DNA of 36,896 nucleotides from the NCBI GenBank assembly GCA_017551425.1, contig JAFZLQ010000116.1:1-36896 (forward strand), given 5' to 3'. Below the pieces are notes generated by a model that did not search any database, was not told the origin of the DNA, and was given only the letters and a program-made list of their open reading frames with translations. Both the position numbers and the translations under genes were made by a program. Source of the stretch: Bacteroidales bacterium (GTDB taxonomy: Bacteria > Bacteroidota > Bacteroidia > Bacteroidales > UBA932). Below are positions 24,736 through 31,873 of the stretch, one piece after another (positions within the stretch are counted from its first letter, which is position 1; each line of letters starts with the position of its first letter).

Positions 24736-25430
24736 TCCGCAAAATAATCTGCCTATCGCTGCTCGCGGCGGCTTTTGTCCCGGCAGGGGCCCAAAGGAAA
24801 GTCAGTGCCGACGTAGAAGTCAAAACGGTAGCGAAAGGTAAACTCAGTACAGTCACCAAGAGCGTCTATTGCACCAGCAATGGACGCTTGGTGACATTAT
24901 ACAAGACCCCTTACACTTATTATTCCGTCGCAAACGCCAAGGGCGAGCTGCAACTGTACAATCCGTCCACCAATGAGGTTACTACGCAGTACGACCCGTC
25001 GCTCAGCTCCAACACAGACCTGCTGGGCATCTTCATGAGCGGCCGCGTGGACGACCTGGGGCTCGGTTTTCTGGGGTTCCGCGTGACGGATACGGGCCGC
25101 GAAGACGGCTACGTCAAGAAAACTTTCTCGCATACGGATCCTTACTACCCCAAGGTCACAATCGTTTACGAGAACTACCTTCCCATTTACTGTGAATATA
25201 CTTCTCCCGAGGGAAAGACTATCAGCCGCAAGTACTTCTCGAACTATCAGCAGTTCGGCCGCATGATGCTTCCTCTCCGTTCTACAGACATCTCTTACGG
25301 CAGCGGCCGCGATTCCACGGTCGTCCGTATCATATATTCCGGTGTCAAGATAGACACCGACGATCCCGCCTTCGACTTCTCCGTCCCCGCTGACGCCAAG
25401 CCCATGAAGCTGGAGGCGCCCGCTAAATGA
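24726..25430 (+). CDS. Exported LolA-like protein of unknown function, TTG start
   Basis: A 234-residue exported protein beginning with TTG at 24726, inside the last ten bases of the TM2 gene. No ATG is available that keeps the signal peptide (IRKIICLSLLAAAFVPAGAQ). After cleavage the protein is beta-rich. Stretches such as KTPYTYYSVANAKGELQLYN and, near the end, DSTVVRIIYSGVKIDTDDP followed by AFDFSVPADA look like the LolA/LolB lipoprotein-carrier fold, where strands end with a d-F-f-P-a pattern. LolA proteins ferry lipoproteins through the periplasm; whether this one does so is a guess. No Cys lipobox is present. The TTG start and overlap suggest translation depends on the TM2 gene. Confidence 0.6.
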   Translation: MDLIRKIICLSLLAAAFVPAGAQRKVSADVEVKTVAKGKLSTVTKSVYCTSNGRLVTLYKTPYTYYSVANAKGELQLYNPSTNEVTTQYDPSLSSNTDLLGIFMSGRVDDLGLGFLGFRVTDTGREDGYVKKTFSHTDPYYPKVTIVYENYLPIYCEYTSPEGKTISRKYFSNYQQFGRMMLPLRSTDISYGSGRDSTVVRIIYSGVKIDTDDPAFDFSVPADAKPMKLEAPAK

Positions 25431-25891
25431 GACCTTCCCTCTTTATATTGATGCTGCTGCTTGCCTCGCAAGTGGCCTCCGGACGCGTAGATGGCGGCTG
25501 CTTCACGCAAGAAACCGTAGCCGCCCGTGGCTTCCACGAAGGGCGGCAGCTGCCTGAAACAGCGTCCGGAGACGATCGCTCTCTGATTACCGGCAAATCG
25601 TTCAGTGACAAGCTTATAGAAGAGAAGGCGCCGGAGGGGGCGAACGCCATTGAGAGGGCGGCATGGAAGGTGAGCCGGCAGCTTACCGGAAAGGACTTCT
25701 ACCGCCCGGTGAATTACATGTTCTTCCGGCAGGCGGTGAAGGAAATCGGGCTGATTCCGGCGATTTTCGCAACGGCGGACCGCATCCTGCGGGACAGCAA
25801 GATCGGCACTTACGACATAGGCCTGGATGCAGCGCATCCGCTTGTGGAGGAGGGGCCCGAGGCGTACGCGCCGGGGAGGGCCGGAAAATGA
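25427..25891 (+). CDS. Exported YidD-like small protein lacking the usual cysteines
   Basis: A 154-residue protein with a signal peptide (LFILMLLLASQVASG), a low-complexity middle part and a C-terminal region, about residues 95-145. That region reads like YidD: YRPVNYMFFRQAVKEIGLIP then ATADRILRDSK and YDIGLDAAHP. In YidD, a membrane-protein insertion factor, this region reads RP-C-S-Y-EA, then G, then RI-RC and YDP. Here both cysteine positions are occupied by other residues. This is either a diverged YidD relative or an unrelated protein; I favour the first at moderate confidence. The start overlaps the previous stop as ATGA, and the same holds for the next gene. Confidence 0.45.
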   Translation: MRPSLFILMLLLASQVASGRVDGGCFTQETVAARGFHEGRQLPETASGDDRSLITGKSFSDKLIEEKAPEGANAIERAAWKVSRQLTGKDFYRPVNYMFFRQAVKEIGLIPAIFATADRILRDSKIGTYDIGLDAAHPLVEEGPEAYAPGRAGK

Positions 25892-26733
25892 GACGGCTGG
25901 CTCTTGCTATAGCGCTGGTCCTGGCGCTTGCGGCACCCCGCGCAGCGGCCCAATCGAACTGGATATCAGTCGATTACGATTTTGCAGAGTACCTCATCGA
26001 CACAGGTCTGAAGAAAGATGCGGCGGCGCTTCTGGGGCGGGACATCTACCGCCAGTCAGACACCCTTACCTTCCTCCGGGGATGGACTGCGTACCAGCTG
26101 CAGGACCTGGCTCCGGCACTGGAGCTGCTGCGGGCGGTCCCGGACGAATCGGCCTTCGCAGACAAATCGTTCTTCTACGGCAATGCGGTATCGGCCCACA
26201 TGGGCGAGTACGCGGCGCCGGCGGCCCTGCTGGAGGCTTACGACGGCCCGTACAAGGAGTTGCGAGGCCTGCAGATGGCAGGTCTGGCGCTTCTGCAGGA
26301 CGATCCCGAGGCCTTCAAACGGGCGAGCGCCGACTTCGGTTATGCCGACTTCGCCCTGGTGGATGCGGAACGCAAGCTGGACGAGATTTACGACTGGCGC
26401 TACGTCAGGCCCGCAAAGAGTCCGCTTCTGGCGGCAGCGGCGTCGGCGGTGGTCCCGGGCCTCGGCAAAGTGTACGCCGGGCGCGTGGGAGAGGGCATCG
26501 AGAGCTTCCTCCTGACCGGAATCAGCGGTGCGATAGCGGCGGAACACTGGATCAAGGACGGGCCGCGGGACTGGAAAACCATCGCCGCGACGGCAGTGTG
26601 CGCGGTGCTTTACATAGGCAACATCTACGGGAGCTACGTCTCCGTGAGCATATACAACAACAACCTGAAGGATGCACAAGATACGGCTATTCTGTACAAT
26701 ATCCATATTCCTCTGCGCGCTGTGTTCAAATAG
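25888..26733 (+). CDS. Exported TPR-like protein with C-terminal membrane domain, copy 1
   Basis: A 281-residue protein starting at an ATG that overlaps the previous stop by four bases, with a signal peptide ending APRAAAQ. Residues about 25-180 are alpha-helical and alanine/leucine-rich with pair repeats like TPRs (TFLRGWTAYQLQDLAPALEL, GLALLQDDPEAFKRA). The last 90 residues contain AVVPGLGKVYAGRVGEGIES, a motif of the DUF5683/TM2-like membrane proteins, and two or three hydrophobic helices. The next gene has the same layout, so the two look like an old tandem duplication. The C-terminus runs 62 bases into the next gene in a different frame. Function unknown; the setting suggests an envelope role. 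Confidence 0.7.
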   Translation: MRRLALAIALVLALAAPRAAAQSNWISVDYDFAEYLIDTGLKKDAAALLGRDIYRQSDTLTFLRGWTAYQLQDLAPALELLRAVPDESAFADKSFFYGNAVSAHMGEYAAPAALLEAYDGPYKELRGLQMAGLALLQDDPEAFKRASADFGYADFALVDAERKLDEIYDWRYVRPAKSPLLAAAASAVVPGLGKVYAGRVGEGIESFLLTGISGAIAAEHWIKDGPRDWKTIAATAVCAVLYIGNIYGSYVSVSIYNNNLKDAQDTAILYNIHIPLRAVFK

Positions 26734-27472
26734 CGCCGCACAGGACTGGGAGTCGATGGCCGTCGCGTACGAACGGCTCATCTACGACGGCGCCGGCCTG
26801 CAGGAGACCAACGAGGCCCTGCTCGCCAAGGCCGAGTGCTACAAGATGCTGGGACGTTACGACGACGCCTCCCAGACCCTCGCACGCATCCGAATGTATG
26901 CGCTCTCGGACGAGGAACGCAACTCCGTGCTTTACCAGCAGGAGCTCTGCCACTTCCTGGCCGGAGACCTGGAACAGGCCGCATCGCTTGCAGGCCAGGT
27001 GGAACCCGACTCCCAGGATATACTGCTGCTGCACGCGCTGGTGCTGGCTTATTCCGGGCGTTACGACGAGTCTGAGCTGATGGCTGCGCGCTGCATCAGC
27101 TGGAACGGGGAGAGTCCCCTGCTGGAGGAGCTTCTTACTCTGTACAGGAATCATCCCGCTGAGAAAAGCGAGAAGACGGCGTTCGTTCTGAGCTTCCTGC
27201 CGCCGCTCGGGCACTTCTACAACGGGGCGTACGGCGAGGGCCTGCTGTCTGCAGGACTGAATGCCGCATCGCTTGCGTACGCCGTCCTCAACTGCGTGGG
27301 CGGATACTGGGTGAGCGGCATACTCGGAGGCCTTATCGCACTGAATTACACATACATGGGGGCGCATGAACGGAGCGGCGAGCTGGCCGCGACCGGCAAC
27401 CACAACGCCCGCATACAGTTTGGCGAGCGCGTACGGGAATTCCTGGCGCACGCAACGGAGGTGACGCAATGA
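26672..27472 (+). CDS. Exported TPR-like protein with C-terminal membrane domain, copy 2
   Basis: A 266-residue protein. The ATG at 26672 lies inside the previous gene but is the only start that gives a full signal peptide (IRLFCTISIFLCALCSNSAAQ region). Residues about 25-160 form TPR-like helical pairs (ALLAKAECYKMLGRYDDASQ, LLLHALVLAYSGRYDESELM). The last 100 residues hold SFLPPLGHFYNGAYGEGLLS and two or three hydrophobic segments, matching PGLGKVYAGRVGEGIES in the previous protein. The family is not characterised to my knowledge. The stop overlaps the nth start as ATGA, so it is part of the same transcript. Confidence 0.72.
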   Translation: MHKIRLFCTISIFLCALCSNSAAQDWESMAVAYERLIYDGAGLQETNEALLAKAECYKMLGRYDDASQTLARIRMYALSDEERNSVLYQQELCHFLAGDLEQAASLAGQVEPDSQDILLLHALVLAYSGRYDESELMAARCISWNGESPLLEELLTLYRNHPAEKSEKTAFVLSFLPPLGHFYNGAYGEGLLSAGLNAASLAYAVLNCVGGYWVSGILGGLIALNYTYMGAHERSGELAATGNHNARIQFGERVREFLAHATEVTQ

Positions 27473-28125
27473 GAAAGGACGAAAGATACCGCGCCATAGT
27501 CGAATGGTTCCGCAGCAACGTGCCGGTGGCGCAGAGCGAACTGCAGTTCCGCAGCCCGTACGAGCTGATAGTGGCGGTGGTTCTGTCCGCCCAGTGCACA
27601 GACAGGCGCGTGAACATGGTGACGCCCGCACTGTTCGAGGCATACCCTACACCGTTCGAGCTTGCCGCTGCGCCTGTGGAGGAGATATATGGATATGTGA
27701 AGTCCGTTTCGTACCCCAACAACAAGGCGCGCCACCTCAAGGGCCTCGGGCAGAAGCTGGTGAGCGATTTCGGGGGGCAGGTGCCCTCCGCCGTCGCCGA
27801 TCTCATGACCCTCCCGGGCGTCGGACGCAAGACTGCCAACGTGGTGGCGTCCATAATCTACGACGAGCCGGTAATCGCCGTCGATACACATGTCTATCGC
27901 GTCTCGCACAGGTTGGGACTGTCCCGCGGCAAGACTCCGTACGAGGTGGAACTCGACCTTGAAAAGCATATCCCGGAAGAGTTTCGGTCTATTTCACATC
28001 ACTGGCTGATACTCCACGGACGTTACACCTGCACAGCCCGGTCGCCCCGCTGCAGCGACTGCGGATTCTCCGGACTGTGCGCATATCATTCCCGCCATGC
28101 CAAAAGTGAAGAACCTGCTGGCTGA
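27469..28125 (+). CDS. nth: Endonuclease III (DNA glycosylase/AP lyase)
   Basis: A 218-residue enzyme of the usual length. It has the helix-hairpin-helix LPGVGRKTANVV with catalytic Lys121, then IAVDTHVYRVSHRLGL with Asp139, and the C-terminal [4Fe-4S] cluster motif with cysteine spacing 6-2-5 (CTARSPRC, SDC, GFSGLC). Endonuclease III removes oxidised pyrimidines and cuts the resulting abasic site in base excision repair. The start overlaps the previous stop by four bases. The end overlaps the miaA start by 29 bases. All catalytic positions are present, so the enzyme should be active. Confidence 0.97.
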   Translation: MRKDERYRAIVEWFRSNVPVAQSELQFRSPYELIVAVVLSAQCTDRRVNMVTPALFEAYPTPFELAAAPVEEIYGYVKSVSYPNNKARHLKGLGQKLVSDFGGQVPSAVADLMTLPGVGRKTANVVASIIYDEPVIAVDTHVYRVSHRLGLSRGKTPYEVELDLEKHIPEEFRSISHHWLILHGRYTCTARSPRCSDCGFSGLCAYHSRHAKSEEPAG

Positions 28126-28999
28126 ACTGCCCGAGCCCGAAATAATCGACATCGACGCACTTAAGCGGTCCCTGGCCGGCGGCCGGACAGAACTGGTGTG
28201 CGTGCTGGGTCCTACCGCTTCCGGCAAGACGCGCTATGCGGTGCAGCTGGCCCGGGAGCTGGGAGGCGAGATAATCTCCGCCGATTCCCGTCAGGTTTAC
28301 AGAGGAATGGACATAGGGACCGGAAAGGACCTGGCCGAGTACGGGGAAATACCGTATCATATTATCGATGTGGCGGATCCCGGAGATGGTTTCAATGTAT
28401 TTCGATTCAAGGAGTGTTTCGGAAAGGCTTTTGCAGACATCCGCTCCCGCGGCGCCGTACCCATACTCTGCGGAGGTACCGGACTCTACATAAACGCCGT
28501 CACCAGCGGATACGACTTCAAGTCGCACAAACCGCTGTCTGCGCCTAGGGATGACTGCGGCGAGGGACTCTTCTGCCAGAAAACTTCCGCTTCGCTCCAT
28601 CCCCCCCGCAAGCGGGTCCCCCCCGTTCTAGTGGCCACGGGCGGCCACTGTTTTCCGGCAGAAGAGTCCCTCACCGCAGTGCCGAGGACGTACTTCATCG
28701 GTACTTTGGTGTCGCGCGAAGTTCGCAACGCGCGCATTGACGCGCGACTGGATGCGCGCCTGCAAGAGGGTATGATAGACGAGATCAAGGGGCTTCTTGA
28801 CGGCGGCGTACCGCCTTCCGTCCTTCTGGCTTACGGCCTTGAGTATAAATACGTTACATTATACCTGCAGGGGGAGCTCGATTACGCCTCGATGCGGGAG
28901 AAACTCGCCATCGCCATACACCAGTTCGCCAAACGCCAGATGACCTGGTTCCGAGGAATGGAACGCAGCGGCGTCGTCATCCACTGGACTGAGGTCTAA
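28097..28999 (+). CDS. miaA: tRNA dimethylallyltransferase, central region replaced by a palindromic insertion
   Basis: A 300-residue protein of the MiaA family, which transfers a dimethylallyl group to A37 of tRNAs reading U-starting codons. The N-terminal half is normal: P-loop GPTASGKT (38-45), Asp63 in ISADSRQVYRGMDIGTGKD and ILCGGTGLYINAV. The C-terminal half is also normal (EGMIDEIKGLLDGGVPP, YGLEYKY, AIHQFAKRQMTWFRGMERSG). Between about residues 140 and 200 the expected clamp region, with its N-x2-R-x2-RA-E signature for tRNA contact, is missing. It is replaced by residues read from an inverted-repeat DNA element at 28554-28680 (a segment such as SASLHPPRKRVPPVLVATGG). The reading frame stays open, but activity is doubtful. 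Bacteroidota often carry a second miaA, which could compensate. Confidence 0.85.
   Translation: MPKVKNLLAELPEPEIIDIDALKRSLAGGRTELVCVLGPTASGKTRYAVQLARELGGEIISADSRQVYRGMDIGTGKDLAEYGEIPYHIIDVADPGDGFNVFRFKECFGKAFADIRSRGAVPILCGGTGLYINAVTSGYDFKSHKPLSAPRDDCGEGLFCQKTSASLHPPRKRVPPVLVATGGHCFPAEESLTAVPRTYFIGTLVSREVRNARIDARLDARLQEGMIDEIKGLLDGGVPPSVLLAYGLEYKYVTLYLQGELDYASMREKLAIAIHQFAKRQMTWFRGMERSGVVIHWTEV
28554..28680. repeat. Nested palindromic element inside miaA
   Basis: Arms 28554-28584 and 28650-28680 are inverted copies matching at 29 of 31 positions. Between them lie two smaller perfect hairpins: CCCGC/GCGGG (28605-28616) and AGTGGCC/GGCCACT (28630-28649). The folded single strand would be a long stem with two inner hairpins. 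The element is read through in frame by miaA and contains homopolymer C runs unlike the rest of the gene. Confidence 0.85.
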
Positions 29000-29487
29000 A
29001 TATTCCGGAAGGTCGTGGATTTGAAATCCTTGACCCACACCTGGCGCTCGAAGGCCTGGTCCAGGGAGATCATGGTCTCCGTGGACTGAACGTAAGGGAT
29101 ACGCTGTATGGTGTTGATGATGGCCTCCATGAGATGGTCGTTGTCTATGCAGTAGAGCTTGACCAGAAGCGCGGCGCGACCGGTTACGAAATGGCATTCA
29201 ACGACCTCGGGGATATGCTTAAGCGCATCCGTAACCTCTTGGTACTTACTGGCTTCCGTAAGGGAAATGCTGATGAAAGCGCAAACGTTGAGCCCAAGGG
29301 CCGACGGCTTCACCATCATCTGGGAGCCGGAAATCACGCCGTTGTCTTCCAGCTTCTTGATACGCTGGTGAACCGCCGCTCCTGAAACGCCGCACTCGCG
29401 TGCGATTTCCAGGTAGGGCATGCGGGCGTTGTTTATAAGATAGTGCAGTATCTTGCGGTCGATCTCGTCGAGTTTATAGTTGGTCAT
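28996..29487 (-). CDS. Lrp/AsnC-family transcriptional regulator
   Basis: A 163-residue DNA-binding protein. The N-terminal helix-turn-helix (about 8-55) has the Lrp pattern LDEIDRKILHYLINNARMPY, then LEIARECGVSGAAVHQRIKKLEDNGVI. The C-terminal RAM effector domain (about 70-150) includes VVECHFVTGRAALLVKLYC. Such proteins sense amino acids or related small molecules and control amino acid metabolism or transport; the target here is unknown. It starts three bases after the topA stop, so it is probably on the topA transcript. It converges with miaA, with stops overlapping by four bases. Confidence 0.94.
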   Translation of the reverse strand: MTNYKLDEIDRKILHYLINNARMPYLEIARECGVSGAAVHQRIKKLEDNGVISGSQMMVKPSALGLNVCAFISISLTEASKYQEVTDALKHIPEVVECHFVTGRAALLVKLYCIDNDHLMEAIINTIQRIPYVQSTETMISLDQAFERQVWVKDFKSTTFRNI

Positions 29488-29490
29488 GCG

Positions 29491-31797
29491 CTACTTCTTT
29501 TTGTTGAACTTCCTGGCAGCGGTAGGAGCGCCGCCGGCGATGATCTCCTTGCACTTGTCTTCTGTAAGAAGCTCTGCATCAACACCTTTGGGTATGCGGT
29601 AGTTGCGTCCGCCGTGCTTGATGTAGGGGCCGTAACGGCCGTTTATCACGCTGATGTCGCTCTCCGTCCACTCGTGGATGGGCGCTGCGACGGCCTCTTT
29701 CTTGACGCTGTCAGAATCAATTACGGAGATGCATTCCTCAAGGCTGACGTTCAGCGGATCCTTGGTACGGGGCAGGGAAACGTTGCGGTCTCCCCACTTG
29801 ATGTACGGACCGAAGCGGCCCTTGGTGGCCACTATCTCAAGCCCCTGGTACTCGCCAACCACGCGCGGCAGGCGGAAGAGCTTTACGGCCTCCTCCAGCG
29901 TGAGGTTCTCTATGATCTGCCCCTTGCTGAGGCTGGCCGACTGGTGCTCGGCGCCCTCGCCCTTCTGTACGTACGGCCCGTACTGGCCCAGACGGGCGGT
30001 AATCATGAGGCCGTCGTTCGGGTCGATGCCGATCTCGCGCTCGATGTGCCCGAACTGCCTGTTGGTCAGGGCCTCATCGACCTTCATATGGAAGGGGGTG
30101 TAGAAGTCGGAAATCACCTTGTTCCACGATTTCTCGCCGCCGGCGATCTGGTCGAAGTCCTTCTCTACGTTGGCGGTGAAATCGTAGTCCATGATATCGG
30201 AGAAACTACCTGTGAGATAGTCTGTTACGAGCATGCCGACGTCTGTAGGGAGAAGCTTGCCCTTCTCTGCGCCCACGACCTCGGTCTTGGCCGATTCGGC
30301 AATCTTGCCGCCCTTGAGCACCAGGTTGCGCACCTGTACCTTCTTGCCGTCCTTGTCGCCCTTCACCAGATAGCCGCGGGCCTTGGTGAGGGTGGTGATG
30401 GTGGGGGCGTATGTGGACGGACGTCCTATGCCGAGCTCCTCCATCTTCTTGATGAGGGTCTGCTCGGAGTAGCGCGGCGGCGCCTGGGTGAACTTGCATT
30501 CGGCGTTGACTGCGGACACGTCGAGCCTCTGGCCCACGGTCAGGCCGGGGAGCTCCACCTCGTCGCGGAGTTCGTCTTCGTCGTCGGTGCCCTCACGATA
30601 GAGGCGCATGAAGCCGTCGAACAGCACCTGCAGCGACTGCATGGTATATTTTTCCGGCCTGCGGTCGATGGAGACCTGGATGTTGGTATTGAGCACCCTG
30701 GCTTCCGCCATCTGCGACGCCACGGCCCTCTTCCATATAAGCTGGTAGAGCTTCTTCTCCTGCTGCGTGCCTTCGATGTCTGTGTTGACGACGAAGGTGG
30801 GACGTATTGCCTCGTGTGCCTCCTGTGCGCCCTTGGAGTGCGTGTGGTACTGGCGGGGGTGCGACATTTCGGCGCCGAAGTTCTTGATTATGAAGTCCTT
30901 GGTGGTGCTGACGGCGAGCGACGAAAGGTTGGTGGAGTCGGTACGCATGTAGGTGATGAGACCCCTTTCGTACAGCGACTGGGCAACGCGCATGGTGGTG
31001 CTCACGGGCAGGTGGAGCCTGCGTGCGGCCTCCTGCTGGAGGGTGGAAGTGGTGAACGGCGGCGGCGGAACCTTCACGCCGTCCTTGCTGTCCACGGAGC
31101 TTACGGTATAAGTGGCGCCCATGCTGTCTTCAAGGAACCTGCGCGCCTCTTCTATGCCGGTGAAGCGCTTGTCGAGCAGTGCGTGCACGGGGGTGCCTGC
31201 AACGTCGAAAACGGCCTCCACGCGATAGAAGGGCACGGGCTCGAAGGCGCCGATCTCCCTCTCGCGGTCCACGACCAGACGAAGGACCACGGACTGTACG
31301 CGGCCGGCGGAAAGACCCCTCTGGATCTTGCGCCAGAGTATGGGCGAAAGCTCGAATCCCACGAGGCGGTCGAGCACGCGGCGCGCCTGCTGGGCGTTCA
31401 CAAGATCCATGTCTATGGCGCGGGGATTCTGCACTGCGTGGAGTATGGCGTCCTTGGTGATTTCGTGAAAGACGATGCGGCGGGTGCGGGCCGGATTGAG
31501 GCCGAGGGTCTCGCTGAGGTGCCAGGAAATGGCTTCTCCTTCGCGGTCTTCATCGGAAGCGAGCCACACGAGCGTGGACGCGTCCGCGAGGCGGCGCAGG
31601 TCGCTCACGACCTTCTTCTTCTCCGCCGGGATGACGTACTCCGGACGGAAGCCGTCTTTGATGTCTATGCTGAGGGTCTTGTCCTGCAAGTCTCGGATGT
31701 GCCCGAAGCTGGACTTCACGACGAAGCCGTCTCCGAGGTACTTCTGAATGGTCTTGGCCTTGGCCGGCGACTCCACTATCACTAAATTCTTTTCCAT
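29491..31797 (-). CDS. topA: DNA topoisomerase I
   Basis: A 768-residue type IA topoisomerase. The Toprim domain opens the protein (NLVIVESPAKAKTIQKYLG and the acidic ASDEDREGEAISWHL). The active-site tyrosine is Tyr283 in GLITYMRTDSTN. The C-terminal quarter contains repeated small domains with GRFGPYIKWG, NGRYGPYIKHG and similar GPY units; these replace the zinc-finger cysteines of the E. coli enzyme, as is usual in Bacteroidota. It relaxes negative supercoils. The lysine-rich tail ends NKKK. A TAAATTTG -7 element lies on the minus strand at 31825-31818. Confidence 0.97.
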   Translation of the reverse strand: MEKNLVIVESPAKAKTIQKYLGDGFVVKSSFGHIRDLQDKTLSIDIKDGFRPEYVIPAEKKKVVSDLRRLADASTLVWLASDEDREGEAISWHLSETLGLNPARTRRIVFHEITKDAILHAVQNPRAIDMDLVNAQQARRVLDRLVGFELSPILWRKIQRGLSAGRVQSVVLRLVVDREREIGAFEPVPFYRVEAVFDVAGTPVHALLDKRFTGIEEARRFLEDSMGATYTVSSVDSKDGVKVPPPPFTTSTLQQEAARRLHLPVSTTMRVAQSLYERGLITYMRTDSTNLSSLAVSTTKDFIIKNFGAEMSHPRQYHTHSKGAQEAHEAIRPTFVVNTDIEGTQQEKKLYQLIWKRAVASQMAEARVLNTNIQVSIDRRPEKYTMQSLQVLFDGFMRLYREGTDDEDELRDEVELPGLTVGQRLDVSAVNAECKFTQAPPRYSEQTLIKKMEELGIGRPSTYAPTITTLTKARGYLVKGDKDGKKVQVRNLVLKGGKIAESAKTEVVGAEKGKLLPTDVGMLVTDYLTGSFSDIMDYDFTANVEKDFDQIAGGEKSWNKVISDFYTPFHMKVDEALTNRQFGHIEREIGIDPNDGLMITARLGQYGPYVQKGEGAEHQSASLSKGQIIENLTLEEAVKLFRLPRVVGEYQGLEIVATKGRFGPYIKWGDRNVSLPRTKDPLNVSLEECISVIDSDSVKKEAVAAPIHEWTESDISVINGRYGPYIKHGGRNYRIPKGVDAELLTEDKCKEIIAGGAPTAARKFNKKK

Positions 31798-31817
31798 AAA
31801 TCTTGCGAATTCGGCTA

Positions 31818-31825
31818 CAAATTTA
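31818..31825 (-). promoter_or_regulatory. -7 promoter element (TAAATTTG) for topA
   Basis: The minus strand reads TAAATTTG from 31825 to 31818, a perfect TAnnTTTG match, 20 bases before the topA ATG. No convincing -33 TTTG was found. Confidence 0.45.
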
Positions 31826-31847
31826 AGGCGTTTTTCCGAATTTGTTA

Positions 31848-31855
31848 TAATTTTG
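31848..31855 (+). promoter_or_regulatory. -7 promoter element (TAATTTTG) for the penicillin-binding protein operon
   Basis: A perfect TAnnTTTG match 18 bases before the ATG at 31874, in the short AT-rich gap divergent from topA. No clear -33 box. It would transcribe the penicillin-binding protein, ddl and prmC, which follow with almost no gaps. Confidence 0.45.
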
Positions 31856-31873
31856 TGTTTTCAAGCATTGGAA

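Noticed and set aside
25490..25562. Palindromic insertion in the YidD-like gene (GGCGGCT with AGCCGCC, and CGTGGCTTCCACG)
   Set aside because: Arms are only five to seven bases and do not resemble the miaA or prmC elements; could be chance in GC-rich DNA.
29443..31785. Open frame of 780 codons on the plus strand opposite topA
   Set aside because: topA is complete with all motifs on the minus strand; the antisense frame is V/L/G/H-rich without domains, a composition shadow.
31748..31873. Early start for the penicillin-binding protein
   Set aside because: It overlaps the start of topA and its promoter and would put 42 residues of unrelated sequence before the membrane helix.
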